Counted from the stretch's first letter, positions 29,334-42,900 are shown. The stretch is DNA of 64,000 bases from Yponomeuta sedellus (GCA_934045075.1 OW203723.1:18460035-18524034), one strand, 5' to 3'. The notes: generated by a model from the sequence alone, not told the origin. Program-made: numbers and translations.

Positions 29334-32300
29334 AAAATACTCGCCTAAGTTTAAGCAGACATCCCACATACACAATACGGAAACTAAGCCGGTATAGTAC
29401 GTACAACTGACCGTCTAGGAAGTAACCTGACTCTCCGGTCTTAACGCTTCAAAGCCAGGCTTAGGCTTGCAGTAAACTTAGATTTTATTATACTCCACAA
29501 GCCTGATGCACTTGCGCCAATTCCAAATAACATCTTTGAAGCTTTAAACGTTCTGGGGATAACACCTAGGCAAATATTGTATAAAAGTTTCTTTTGTGTA
29601 GGTCACCAAAATGTCCCTTTTGCTTATGTTTTAAAAAACTGGCTTAGATGCTTATACTTACGCTTTTCAAAATATAGCTCCACGGGTTAAAGATCAATTC
29701 AAATAATTTCCAAAAAATACTTTAGTACTAGTGACAGAAATAGAATTAACTCAATGTGGTTAGGTAGGTTTAAAAAACACTGCCATTAAATACTTATAGT
29801 TGTTTACTGGTGTTCTTTGTGCTAGGCCAACATGTTTTGCGAAAACTAGGTATAAAACAAAAAGATTACCATTGAATGTTATTCGATCTCGAGCGTTAGT
29901 AAACTATGTGACCTAAATGCTTGCAGGTTGTTTAAGTAACTTATTAGATTTAGGTGAGGGCAATTTTCGCAAGTTTTAAACATAGGTACGAAAACTAAAC
30001 TAACTAATCGAGAGCATGAGCTAACAAATACATAAATCCAAGTCTTGTCTTCAATCTTATCCCCCTCCTGCTTTGCGTATAATAGCTTATTTAACAATGA
30101 CCCATAGATAACAAGTGACGATTATTGTCAACGTGACATTTGAAGATATTTTAATTAACTTATCTCTGCAGCTCGTTCATCATTCATCCCTCGATGAAAT
30201 TTACCTCGATTTCTATGATTATGTGACCTCAATAGGTTTACACATGTCTGTATGTGTTCGGTTGAAATAATTAAGATTTGTCCTCGCAAACTTCCACCGC
30301 GACTGTGGAAAATCCAATTAAACTTTCTCGCTTGGCTTTAAATTTTAAAACAATCAAAAGTGATACAACAATCACGCGCTGATACCTACGTCACACACTA
30401 GGCCGGTAATTAATTCAAACCGAAGTTCGCGTCATCATTGTGTCAGATTTGGGTTCCAAGTGCTAGGTGGAAAACTTGGAACACGTACACGTGGTGGGCC
30501 CTTTGTCGAGATCGGCGAGACATTGTCGCGCTTATCGGCTGTCTGTGTCAAAGAAGTTGAAAAGCTCGGTTTAGACGAGCTGCTATCTCGCGCGTCGTTT
30601 GTCACATCCCGCTCCGAGCGCCGATTGTTTCTTCGTTAACAAATGCCCTTTTTGAGCGCGTCCCGGTTGACGTCACTTTAATTGACACCGAGTGTATTTT
30701 TTAACCTATTTTCCGAGACTCGAGTTTGACGCGTGGCGTAGCGTGTCTCGTCAAAAGATTGCGTCTTTGAGAAGCTTTTTCATTGTGCCACTTTGTTGCC
30801 AGGGGAATTCGGAGTAGGTTGGGGTGCTCTCTGCTTTTGAGATATATTAGTATAGTAACATTGGCACCCTAGACGGCTTTAGGCATTAATCTCGTTTGTG
30901 TAATAAAATCTGCCCCGACTATGCGGCGACAGTGTATGATCCGGCCCTGAAATGCTTACTTCGCACGATAATCCTGTTAGGTTAAGAAGGTTTCCACATA
31001 TTACGTGCTTTGCTACGCCTTAAAGATTAAAACAACATACGCATAATTCCATATGATGTGTTACAGTTACTCAAAGAAGCGAGTGTGGTTATTGATTTTT
31101 CCTTCTAACCTCAGCTACTAAGAATTAACGTAAATCGTAAGTCGACAACACAACAATGTCTTTAATCATAGATTAGGTCAGCGCATTCACGATATTCATT
31201 AACCGTCCGGCAGCCGACTAGTCCGGGCTTAAGCGATTAAGCGGCCGGCGCATCGAGTTTAAACTTAAACCTCGCCATGACAAGGTGGTCATCGCGAAGC
31301 CCCCAGATCTTTACCGGCGGACAAGACAAAGGGCGCTTAAATTATTCCGTCGAAGGAAATGCGACCTTGAGAGCTCAGCCATAGACGTTATTTGTGAATA
31401 TTTAACGTCGCGGGCCAATTTTCGTCTGCGTGATAGTGAAAATCGGACCGTCTGGGAGGTAAGTTTGCCGGGCAGTAGGGGTCCATAAATAATTGATCTG
31501 CAGCGGGATGCGCGTCTCCAGCGGTCACCTAATCCTACAGAGGTTTAGGCTTGGGTCGTCTAAAGCGTGGTTACCTCTCGCCTATCAGGGTTTGTTTGCT
31601 TACTACGATTTAAGGTAAGCTACTTTTGGAGCATAAGTGTATTCAACTCTGTAAGTGAAAATCTCTATAATATCATAGATTGGGATATTTGACTGTCAAA
31701 TGCGTTCCTATTTGTTTTTTCAGAAACAAAAGAGAAGTGAAAGGAGTGAAATTCGTACTTGAATTGTAATTTAGGCGCAATTATTTTCATATTTTTTGAG
31801 TACAACGAAGTACACAAGAAATATGAAACGTACACAAATGCATAAAAAGTTCGTAGTCTTTCGTAGACATCTGCTACGCGAGTCTACGAGTGAGCGTAGG
31901 GCGTAGCGTGCTACGCGGTATTTCTAGCTCTACGATGCTGCGTAGGTACTGAGATTGCTTGGCTAAAGAGGGCGCGGGCGATAGTAATTTACTACGTAAA
32001 TAATCCTTAGATAGCACAACTACCCGTCAATCTGAACAGGGCGAGTATTCTTCCTTGGAGCCGTTATTTCGGAGATCTTTTGAATTTTAAACCGTGTTAG
32101 TATTAATTGTCACACAACATAATCATGTTCCGAAACCAGGATATCTTGTGCTATGTTAATCAGGCAAGCATGGGCCCGTAAATTTAGCCTATAGATTTCT
32201 GACAGTTTTAGTAATGTTATTGACCTTGGTCGCTAACTTAATCAATCTTAATCAATCATGGGTAGGTTAATTTTGTTAATTTTAAACATATTTGGAATAT

Positions 32301-33080
32301 TTTTTTGAAATTTCTCTATCTATTATGTACCCTTCTTCTTTCTTAAAGAATTCTTGAACGGTCAATAATTCTTTAAGAAAAAAAAAGGGTCTCAGACAAT
32401 CTCTCATACTTTGGACCCAACAAGCTAGTATAACGCCAACCGTGTCTGGGACTAGAGCCGGCCTAATCCGGCCGCGGATCCGGCAAGACGATGGCGCGCG
32501 CTTGTTGCTTACCGGTGGGGCTTCCAGCCACTTGCCAACAGAAACTGACCCTTGTGACGAAGAGGACAAACACGCAAATTCTCGGTCTTGCAGGTGTTTG
32601 TAAGACATAACTTTTACCGACGCAAACATTTATCTGATCTGTTGATAAACAAATTATTATCTAAGTTTTATACACATACTTTTGCGTGTTATTATTAAAT
32701 AAAAGGTTAAACGGGATATATCCGAATATACAATTCAGACATACTATGAAGGGGCGTCCCCCTATCAAATAGCATATATAGTATATAGTATATCTGTTAT
32801 CCTTAATTTGTGTGGTAAAAAAATCATTAAAAATTCTGAGAACACCTTGTTCACAGGTTGGTCGGGCCCCATTGAATTTATTTGTTCAGGCCAACAGTTG
32901 GCGTGGAAATTATCCGAAATAACTAATTATTGGTTAGAGCGACATTAGGACAGCGCGGCCGATAATGCCCCTAAGCCGCGGCGGTCGCGGCACCTCGCTA
33001 ATTAGTCGATAGCCCGCAATTGCGGCCTATTCCACGAGTGTACTGTAGAGGAGCTGCAGTAGACTTACTATACAATCTGT
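29334..33080. other. Repeat-poor block with GC-rich islets
   Basis: No transposon core identified apart from a possible family I scrap at 32110-32165. CpG-rich islets at about 30.45-30.72, 31.19-31.5, 32.44-32.52 and 32.95-33.04 kb. An inverted repeat at 32336-32378 (TTTCTTAAAGAATT arms). A candidate regulatory region by composition only. Confidence 0.45.
31222..31458 (+). CDS. Possible exon, unrecognised
   Basis: An 88-codon open frame (31225-31488) in a GC-rich islet, ending near a strong donor GGGAG|GTAAGT at about 31458. The peptide is basic (RRTRQRALKLFRRRK) then mixed (DSENRTVWE). No acceptor or start could be assigned, no family is recognised and chance in a GC-rich islet is likely. 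Confidence 0.2.
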
Positions 33081-33084
33081 ATAC

Positions 33085-33645
33085 GTCTGATTACCATGCC
33101 GCAGGTCGTTGGTTCAATCCCTACTGGGCCTCCGTATATTTGTACGAATACCCGTAAACTGGGAGAATTTCCATGTATGTGATGTCTTTGCATAGTTATC
33201 AAAACATATGCCTAGTTTGAGAAGAAGCGCTTGTGGCCTAGTCAAGCCGAGTGATTGGAATCAATCACTTGCGTTAAGCCAGAACAGGCGCGATCAGGTG
33301 TGGGATGGGTGACCGTCCCGTGACTACCGCTAGTGGCATTTTTTCCGAGCGCTTCCGTGCTTCGCAAGGCACGTTAAGCCGTTGGTGCCGGCTGTCATGT
33401 AATGACAGTCCTAAGCCATGTCAGAGGTCTTATGGGCTGCTTGATAACTCCTGACAGTAAGATCCGTCACTGTCTTACAATCCTCCACCAACCCGGACTT
33501 GGCCCTCGTGGTGGAGTATGGCCTAACCTTCCTGCGATGCAGGAAGAGACCCGTGCCCCCGCAGTGGGGACATACAAGGGTTGATATCGATCGATGCCTA
33601 GTTTAGAACCAGGACGAGTAATTGTGTCGTGTGGTCGTTCAGGCT
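33085..33645 (+). mobile_element. tRNA-derived SINE family I, split by a 5S-SINE
   Basis: Head GCAGGTCGTTGGTTCAATCC, body CCATGTATGTGATGTC, then resumes after the insertion at AGTTTAGAACCAGGACGAG...TTGTGTCGTGTGG. Confidence 0.7.
33224..33593 (+). mobile_element. 5S-SINE, full length, inserted in SINE I
   Basis: About 370 bp from GAAGCGCTTGTGGCCTAG through the 5S-like block (33271-33317, with GGGATGGGTGACCGTC) to GGGTTGATATCGATCG. ATGCCTAGTTT is duplicated at 33208-33218 and 33594-33604. Best reference copy in the window. Confidence 0.9.
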
Positions 33646-34930
33646 ACGATAGTATTTTAGCTTAGTCCTTACTCTTCTCGGCTATGCTTTTCCAGCCGCC
33701 ATCGGCAATCTGATTTATTGTATTGTATCACTTTTTTCGGATAAAAAAATCCATAGTATGCTAGTAAAGTGACATAACTAAACGAGTTAGTGGGATCACA
33801 AATCGTAAATTCTAAATTAAAAATTAAGTTTTAGATTTGAACTTAAATTTTATATCACCGCGTCGATCCGTCAGTCTAGCGAGCTGGCGAATGTCTCAAG
33901 CTGCGTTTTCCTCATCAAATAACCGATAATTGTTCTTTCACGAATGTGACCAGCTCACAGCTACTTCAGGTTGCTAATCTTTGAGGCTTTGCGGCCACAC
34001 TTCTCTTACAAATTCAATCCCACCAATAAAATAGATGTAAATGTTAGCATAAATAATACACAGAATTATAGAATTGTTCCAAGGAGTCTTCAACAATGAA
34101 AGTGATGAGGTTATGTCACTGAAGCCTCGACAAAAAGTTTGCACCATGCCTCCATGGAGGCTTTTTACTTTTCAAGGTACATACGCCCCGGTTATATTTG
34201 CGCGCACTTTGCGCAGCGTTTGTAGCGGCCAGTTAGTTAATTCCGTTTAGCGTTTCCAGGCCTCGCACTCTAAACTATTGATAAATTTATAAATGCCTGT
34301 TCCAATAGGATTTGTTTAACGAATTTGGTTCAGTTTTTCGTTTTATCCCTCAGAGCCAGTTTTGTGTTAATGTTCAAACTAATTGAGGCTTCATTATTGC
34401 AGGCTTTAAGCGTGCCATTTACTTTATTTAGATTTGGTCATTAGTGGGCTGGTCAACAGTACAGCTAATATAATTAAAGCCTTAATGAATTAAACTAAAA
34501 GTACGAACAATACCACAGTCTCTCGTTTTCGTTGTATTTGGCTAACGTGTTTTAAAGAGCATACCGGATGGTTGAACAAGGCCCTCTAAAATCCCTCAAA
34601 AGAAGAATTGGAATGGAAGTGGAAATTATGGAAGTGGAAATTATGGCGTATTAATACTTTTTAGATACATATAGTTTTATGTAACAAAATGATTGCGCGA
34701 TGTAGATTAATAATTTGCAACACTAACGCCATCTGTTCGCAGACTTAATAACTTGACACTTAAGTAGCCTGAACAGATTTAAGATGGGACAGAAAAGGGA
34801 AATACTTAAGCTGTTGTAGTTACTATAATGTTCTTGGGAATCCATATCAAATTTTTAGAACAATCACAGAGAGAAGATAAAGGACATAAACATAATCTCA
34901 AGCCTATATCTAGAATATAATATAGAATAT
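33646..34930. other. Repeat-poor, no gene recognised
   Basis: AT-rich non-coding. 34608-34645 carries a direct duplication of GGAAGTGGAAATTATGG. Confidence 0.5.
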
Positions 34931-34999
34931 ATGATAGCACAACGTGACGCTCTTTAGGGGAGGGCTATGTCCAGCAGTGGACTAGTATAGCCTGATGAC
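34931..34999 (+). mobile_element. Retroposon family E, 3' end only
   Basis: GATAGCACAACGTGACGCTC, GTCCAGCAGTGGACTAGTAT, AGCCTGATGACGACG. Confidence 0.85.
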
Positions 35000-35255
35000 G
35001 ACGAAACGAAAATAGAGATTGTTTTATAGAGTCAGTATTTCCGCATGTTTCCTCTTTATTAAAGAGATAATGTGAGGCCGAAGTTTGTAGTGCAGTTGTT
35101 GCTAATCCAATAGTGGCTGGGGTTCAGCGGACAATCGAGTTACAACACACGGGCCCATCTGAAAGTTACTTTTGTTCTAGACCGCGGCTAAACACTGAAA
35201 GTCATGATAACCATTAGCCTTAGAGTAGGTATATACGTACCTTGTCTAATTTGTT

Positions 35256-35451
35256 CTTATTTTGAGACACAGATTATTTTCACAAAATCCTTATTATATG
35301 TGTAAACACACTTAGAAATTAAATTTAATGTTTTTATTTCAGACCGAGATCCATAGTTAATTAATTAAGATATAAAATGATTCATATCACAGATTGATTC
35401 ACAAAAAACTGTAATACGAATATTGTCAATCAATACGTGTCTCAAAATAAG
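35256..35451. mobile_element. MITE candidate with 15-bp perfect terminal inverted repeats
   Basis: CTTATTTTGAGACAC at 35256-35270 and its exact complement at 35437-35451. AT-rich interior. Only one copy in the window, no clear target duplication. Confidence 0.4.
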
Positions 35452-38344
35452 GATATTTCCCTATTAGTTAATCAAATCACACATTAAAAAGACAATTATA
35501 ATTTTTTTATGAATTATAATTAATTAATTAATTAGAAATTATATTTGAAATGCCATAAAATAATAAATATTCAAAACTTTACTTTTATGAAATTTTAAAT
35601 AATTTAAATAGAGATAACCTTACAAGTTACAAGTATACAACAAGTGAGTTAATCATGTTTAGTTAATTGTATTTAGTAAGCTGTTTAATGGGAACGTGGT
35701 GCAAGTCACCCTAAAAGTTATTTGCTGACTGATTAATGCTATTATAATATAAAAGAAACTATATGAAACGAAACTATATGACGCCAATTACGTTTAAAAA
35801 CGCATTAAAAAAGTTACTTCTCGATAAACAGCTCAATAACCCCTAAAATCTGCACCTTATGTAAATATCCGACGTGAGAACTGTTTTTTTAACCACTTGG
35901 GTGCCTGTCACAATTTTGTATTTTTCCTCTCCTCAGGGATTTTCCGATTCCAGTGGTGCCACCTACATGCTACTTACAGTCTTAATTATTATTCTTAACA
36001 ATCATAGAGCCTACTTGCTTAATTGTGCTTAATTTGCGCAGTATCTAATGTGTGTATGCAGTCTATTTTAGAACTATTCTGTATAAAGTATTTTGGCGGT
36101 CATCATTTGCTTTTCTCCACCGTCCAGTAGCAGCGGCAGCCTTTCTACGAATTGCTGGTGGCGCTATTCCGGCAAGCAAATGCATCTTGGCGCTCGGAGT
36201 CGGCCTCAAGCAGAAAATATAAGTATAATAAACAAACGTTGTTAGGATGGCGGTATCAAAGCCTGTGGCTCTTCACATGAAGAAGCGAGTGTTGTATAAA
36301 TGGATACCACAAAGCTTAAATGAAAATCGTTAGAGCGGATTAGTACATTATCGAATACGATAATTAGATCACTATAAACGTGGCTTATTCAAAACACGGG
36401 CAGACCTAAACCGTGGTGGATGTAAACGTCAATTTGCACCCAATAGGAAGCTCTCGCTAAGCCTATGCTCATATTTTGAACGCGGTCTATAATTGCGTGG
36501 CAGGATTAGCGGTCAACGCATATGCATTCGGTCGGCCACCGGTTGTACGCGCTGAGCACTTTCACCCTTATTGGTGTGGAAATTAAATTATTATAACCTA
36601 AATGAGGTACGTAGAAACTTGCGTTCGCGAATTGACGACAGCCCATAGTGTTTAGAGCTACAATCGTAAGGTGCAATTTTGACCTTGGTAGTATATTATT
36701 TTCTTGTTTGGTTTAGACAAGTCAACTACCCTACAGTACCCCTTTTTGTATTAAACTTGCTCATTATTAGTCGTTATCATGGTAGCAGTATCGTAAATAC
36801 TTGTAAGAAAGAGATTCCGCTTTGAAATTTTAAATCTTCAAAGACAATTTTCAGCGGGTTATTTTCACGTAATTATAAATACATGCCTAAATTTCTCGGG
36901 CTCTAAGTTAATGCAATAACCGCTGAATAAACCATTCAAAGAAGCGCACAAAACGCTTTGAAATGTTCTCATCAATGTATTCGGAACTAGACTCAATTTA
37001 GTAAGTAATTAATTTTGCCGCGCAAAGTATCCACTTTAAATGAACTAGAATGCATAAATAGAATACCAAATATAATCCTCACTAAACTAATGGGGATTTA
37101 TAGGGTAATAAACTGGTATATTTTCCCAAAACCATACAGGTAGTATTAAGTAGGTAACTCAGTAGATAATAGAAACACTTTTCATCCATGATATTGTTTT
37201 AAATTCCTACCTCGTTCGACGTTGATATTAATTCGCTACGCGAGCGCTCAATTTTTCGCATTACGCACTATCCAATAAAAACACAATTTAATCTGCTCAT
37301 TTTTTGCGCAAAATTTTATATCATTGAGTCCAAATATATGAGAGAGAGAGCGCTCCGCTTTCATTCCGCACAGAAGAATAAAAGTATGATGAATGCCATT
37401 GTTTATTATCCTCCAAATGAAATAGAGTACAAAAGAAACGTCAATAACTTTGGTGTACTTGATGTTGGGAAGTTGTAGAACGTTTTATAAATAATAAACT
37501 GGAACGACTTCTACTCTGTGTTTTATTTATAACGGTAATCAGAAAAACTTTTAGAAAAATCGAATAAGCAGGTAAAGGACGATTTATGTAGTCCGGCCTA
37601 GTTGAAACGTAAAGTAGTAATGCCAAAATGGAAGGAGGAAAGGAAGGAAATCTCACAAAATATGGTGACGTCATTATAAATTTTGAAAATAATAGACAGA
37701 ATTGAAGAAATATGAACAAAATGATGTAAAAAGGTTTGCACCGTTACAATGTTAAAACAAATAGTGCTGTATAGAGGCTGTATGAAAACTGTATAGAGAG
37801 ATAGGGAGAACGAGCGCCTGTGTCGACGCGATACCCGACACGGGTTCGGATTAAGCGATGCGAAATCCCGGATTAAGTGGGTCCAGGATAAAGCGGAGCC
37901 GCCGGATCGGCCGGACGGGTCACCGGGATTTCGCTGGGCAATAAAAGTGTCTGCAGCCGATTTAGACTGAGCCCACGGTACAAATATACCAATAGTTTAA
38001 CTAGTATTGTAGGGTAACAACGGCAGATCGAGAAAGAAACGACGGTTAACGGAGAGACAAGGAGATGGCTGGGTTACACAATATGCTTGTTAAGACGCAG
38101 GTCTACGAGTTGTAAAGGTCGAAAGTTGTATAAATTTTGTATTTGCACAGGTTTTTTTGTAATTGTATATTTATTGAAAGTATCACGGAGAGACATAATT
38201 TAAATGTATCTTGTAAGTTACAAAAGTATGATTTAACTGAGAAATTAGTAGAACTGTAAAAAAGCCTATTTTTTATGATTTAATTACCTACTTTTCGCAT
38301 TTATTTTAAGTCTAAGATTTGTACCCTATGAATTTTGATTCCCT

Positions 38345-38480
38345 TAAGATAAGATAACATAAGATAACATAAGATTTATTTATTTGTAAAACGTACGTCA
38401 TCAGCAAAAGGTGTTATAAAAAATAATATTATTCCAGCATGTTTTACCACTGAGGCGCAACATACATTTTATTGAGGTAT
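38345..38480 (-). mobile_element. LINE 3' end with (ATAAG)n tail
   Basis: TAAGATAAGATAACATAAGA then TTTATTTATTTGTAAAACG: the reversed tail and signal region of a LINE of the GATAA-tail group. Boundaries uncertain. Confidence 0.45.
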
Positions 38481-39304
38481 AAATGGCCAGATACATTTTG
38501 AACATTTTTTTTGCGTGAAGTATTTAATTTTCACACAACTTTGCAGGAGTGTAGACCTGAGTATATGGGTTTCGTTTTAACTCGATTACGAGTTTCCGAG
38601 ATAAAGGCTCTTGACAGACAGAAGGACGGAAAGACGACAACAAAATGATTCTATAACGGTTCCGTTTTTTCTTTTGAGGTACGGAAGCCTAAAAAGTTTT
38701 TTGTTTAATTACAAACGAGTCTTTTTGAAACCCTTGACGTGAATCAAAATATTTATCTTTGACCCTCCCTATGTTAAATAACATTTATTATAAATTTATC
38801 TACGACAAAATTACTCATCTTAAAAGTCGCGCGAAAAGCAACCACAAAAAAATTAAGGCGTGAACTACCTTGAATCCAACAAAAATGCAATTTTGTACAA
38901 AATTATCTGCCAAACGATGCTTAAATTACGTGAGTCGACGGATTGAAACAAAGATAGGAGTTAAACTACTCGCGATATTTTTACTACACTGAGCCCATTG
39001 CCAATGGCCGCCGCTACCAATTGCTAGGTAATTTTGGCGTGTGACGCGCGATCTGTCCGCGCAAAGCCGCTCTAATGCCTGCCAATGGGATTAGCTTGTG
39101 GCGCTCTTACGATTAATTGGATGGAAACAGCTATGGACTTCATACTAGGACAAAGACACCGCAAAATTTTTAAAGATAGTCTTCAGATCTTCAGTTCATT
39201 CGATTGTATGGAGAGCTTTCCGATGTAGGCCGCGTAAACTTGTCTCCTGACTACCATGTCGCGCTAGCCGAAAAACTCGTATGTGATGAATCTACAAAGT
39301 AAAG

Positions 39305-39620
39305 ATAAAGATAAAAGATATTTATTTCGATAGGCGACGGCCTCGGTGGTGCAGTGGTTTGGCACGCTGACTGTAAAACCGAAAGCCTCGGGTTCGATCC
39401 CGGCCGGGTCAAGCTAGGAAACGAACTTTTCTATTTCGTCTCGGGTCTTGGATGTTATCTATGTATTTAAATGTATCGTCGAATTAGCACCTATAACACA
39501 AGTCATTTTTATTTGTCATTTTTAGTTGTACTTAGTATAGGGCTAACGAGATCTGTGTGCAATATGTTCATGAGTATTTATTTGTTATTTGCTAAGATGT
39601 TGCATGTTTACAATACTTGC
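39305..39620 (+). mobile_element. tRNA-derived SINE family B, next to a GATAA-rich LINE tail
   Basis: AAAGATAAAGATAAAAG at 39299-39316 precedes the head GGCCTCGGTGGTGCAGTGG and CGGGTTCGATCCCGGCC; body as at 22.0 kb. Confidence 0.85.
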
Positions 39621-41768
39621 GGTATCTGTAAAGTGTAAGTACATATATAAATAATCAATAGTAAGAGCACTGAAATAGCAGGAGCTACTAGTGCTGCTAT
39701 CCCGTCACTCCGATCACGACTGTAAAGATCGGAAGACTACCATAGGATTAACACAAGTAAAAAATCCATGTCAGTAAAACGCTCTTTTCACTGAGTAGAC
39801 TAGCACAAAGTGAGTAAGGGAGTAATCACATCTTGTAACTTGTAACATACTATATCCTAATCATATTTTATGACTTTCAAATCTAGGGCGTCTCGTTACT
39901 CTCCACGTGACTCAGTCACACTTTATATTACATGTTTAGAGGTGTTGATGAATTGGCCGAATGTTCATTCATAGGGAGATCCATAAAGATTTTGTGGAAT
40001 TGTGAGGAAGCTAAATTGGGCCAATATATCAGGCATGAAAGGTTGATATATTTAAAATATGGGCATAATTGAGGTTGCCTGGTATGTCACATTTCGCTAC
40101 CGAGTTACCCAGTCCAACTGAGAACAATTTTGAGGGTGCTATCAAGATTATGTTTGGCTTAAAACTGCATTTTGAAAAAGCGCTCAGCTGATCTGTACAG
40201 CTATTAAAGCGTCTGATTATTACCTGTCGAACGATATTAATACAAGCACTAAGTATTGCATAGCCAAAAAATTACACCACATTCAGAAGCAATAATCAAA
40301 GGAGTTTTCTTTTCAAAGTAAACTACCCTAGCTCGTTTGCAGCGACGTCATTCGGCGCCCATTATAGGGGTCCTTGGTAATCCGGATTGGAGATTCATTA
40401 GGGTGAGATTATACTCTATTGAAATCTGGCTTAAGCGGAACGTAGCGTGGCTAGCGGGCCGGAGTGATTCAGTGTGTGCCCCCGCCTTTCATTCTGCTCA
40501 ATGTCGACCAATGAATACTGGTCCTCTAAACCGGAACTGCGGCTAGATTTAGCTCTAATGTGTACTTAGTATCACACGAGAAAACTGTTCACAGGTTTAC
40601 ATTAGCGTTCGTGAAATGTTTGCAATCCCAATCCAAAGGTAAGGTTTAGGATTGCGGATTGAACCGTTCATTTCTTTTACAATCCTTTGTGAAGTGCTGT
40701 AGTATCGATTTCTTTAATTTGCTGATGTTTTAGGTGAGAAAGATATGAATGATGACAGCCAAGACAGTATATATCACACTCTATATTCTATCCACCTATC
40801 TTCTCTTTCAGCCACTGCTTTACGAAAGTGGTTGCTCCACATCAAGAAATATCACGAAGTAAATGTGTCACTTTGATTATAAAAACAGCATGGCTTGGTA
40901 ACACAGATTCGCCTATAATGTAGTTATGAAATATGTTAAGTAATAATGAGATTGATTTTCCCTTTCTGTTTTTGTGATGTTGGTTTTATTTAATCTGCTG
41001 TTACGAGGAATTCCTGCAATGGTGGGGGTCTATTGACAAATAAATTGATAAAATAAATAAATAATCCCACAATGGAAAACATTCCTTACATTCGAAGAAT
41101 GATGAAATATGTTTGCTGTCATAATATTCATCAGGGGTAATGGAACATTACCCTAATTAGACAAGTTAATCAGAAGGTGGCAGAGATCAAAAGACCTCTC
41201 CCTCAGCTTAGAAATACGAGCATATGGTATGGTTATAGGAAACTGTATATGGTCCCAAATATTCGGTTAGATTCTGATAAGAAAAAAAGTGGCGTAAAAA
41301 GGACTTGGTTCATACCGTTATTGGAATACCTAGCTAGTCTACTACCGTATTTCAGTCTTACATTATGAAGTCCTTTACAGGCATTATACAGACGTCAAAC
41401 AACCCTTATATTATTTAAAAAAATTCTATATTGCCCAAGTAAGATATCGTCAAAGAGGCGGGCTTAATACGAATTAGTATTTTATAGTCAACAAAGCAAT
41501 AGAATACACGGCAGAAGGTTTTTTCAGTGAGATACTTATACAAAATCAGCTTAAAAGATTTCGTTGAACTTAATCGTTTGAGGTTAACGGGGCCGTGAAC
41601 TCGGCCACATGCATACTAATTGGAATAATCCCATTAGATCTTTGACGAAACTAAACCGAATATCGTATAACGGCCCCCTAGCTATTGATGTAGCGATAGT
41701 AAGCCCAGGCATTCTGCCGAAAGCTGGAAGTGTTGCCAGCTGCGCAGCCGCCAGTGTTCCAACTGTGT
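39621..41768. other. No gene recognised
   Basis: AT-rich with a GC islet at 40.33-40.55 kb (69 open codons, no motif). No repeat identified. Confidence 0.5.
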
Positions 41769-42058
41769 TTCAACCCTTGTACGAGTATGTTCCCACTGCT
41801 GGGGCACAGTCTCTTCTTACTGGCGGGCCTTACTGTCAGAAGTTATAAAGCCGCCCATAAGGCCTCTGACATGGCTTAACGGCTGCCATTACACGACAGC
41901 CGGCACCAACGGTTTAACGTGCCTTGCAAAGCACGGAAGCGTTGGGAAAAAATTGCGGCCAGCGGTAGTCACCCATCCTGCACCTGACCGCGTCTGTTGT
42001 TGCTAAACTCAAGTGATTGATTCCAATCACTCAGTTGCACCAGGCCACGAGCGCTTCC
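41769..42058 (-). mobile_element. 5S-SINE with internal deletion
   Basis: Tail, then a jump from GGGGCACAGTCTCTTCTTAC directly to TGGCGGGCCTTACTGTCAG (about 80 bp lost), then the body and the full reversed head ending GGCCACGAGCGCTTCC. Confidence 0.85.
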
Positions 42059-42299
42059 CAATGTGGTTAGTCACATTTATTTACTATTTTATCAGATATT
42101 TTCATTAAATTACTAATAAACCTGAAATAAGTACAGGCAAGAAGTAATTATTTATCTCAATCATAAATTTGAACTATATATTTAATAACTATTTACTATG
42201 TATTTTATTTATTTATATTAACGGGATTTAGTCTATGTTGTGTATTGTTTCTGCTTAGGTTATTGTTAAGGGTTTTTGCAATCTATGTAGTTTATTTTG

Positions 42300-42440
42300 T
42301 ACTCGTACATAGACCCGTTTTTTACTGCTGCTCTGACTCTCCATGGTTTGCTGGAAGAAATCTCTTACATAGATAAGCTCGCATTTGTGCATGTTATTTC
42401 TTATGTAATGTCCTGTTTAATGTTTCGTGTGCAATAAAGT
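42300..42440 (+). mobile_element. LINE 3' UTR end (family H')
   Basis: CTGGAAGAAATCTCTTACAT, TTATTTCTTATGTAATGTCC, TTTCGTGTGCAATAAAGTAT. A piece of this family lies inside the Helitron at 52.1 kb and a reversed copy at 61.6 kb. Confidence 0.65.
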
Positions 42441-42900
42441 ATAATTATAATTATACAAACGGAAACTTTTGGGCAATATTCCCGGCATTATTGCCAGCTT
42501 GAAGTTGCCAAAAATTTGAGAAATAAATATTTTAATAAATAAAAATATAATGTTTAATTTCCACAACGTATCATCTCATACGGTAGGTCGCGGCATCGGC
42601 GCAAGGTTCATTGACTCGGATCACGGGCTACCCCTGTCTCCTTTAAATCAGCGCAACTTAATCCACGCGACCGAATCAGCACCCCAACTCCTACGTAGCA
42701 AGATCGATTTTACGCTGCACTCCTGTAATCATAGGTTCGCACTGCAGCCGAGAGATAAGCCGAGGATTAGTTCTGCGGAACGGAAAAAAGGAAAAAAAGT
42801 GTGCGTAAAAAGATAATGGATGTGGTGAAGTTCAGTGCATTATTTATTTTGTGTTATGACCAAGGAATCCGCGTAAGTTTGTTTATTTTGGTTTAATATT
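42441..42900. other. GC-richer open stretch, unassigned
   Basis: 88 plus-strand codons from an ATG at 42550 with no motif and a basic C-terminus. No family recognised. Confidence 0.3.

Larger units (their letters stand above)
35000..39300. other. Repeat-poor block; GC islets at 36.45-36.55, 37.83-37.95, 39.0-39.11 kb
   Basis: No coding motif. Contains one MITE candidate (35256-35451), a (GATAA)-like LINE tail near 38.35 kb and GGATTA-bearing islets. The rest is ordinary AT-rich intron or intergenic-like DNA. Confidence 0.45.

Noticed and set aside
33068..33130. Stand-alone tRNA-like gene
   Set aside because: Head of SINE family I, followed by the family body.
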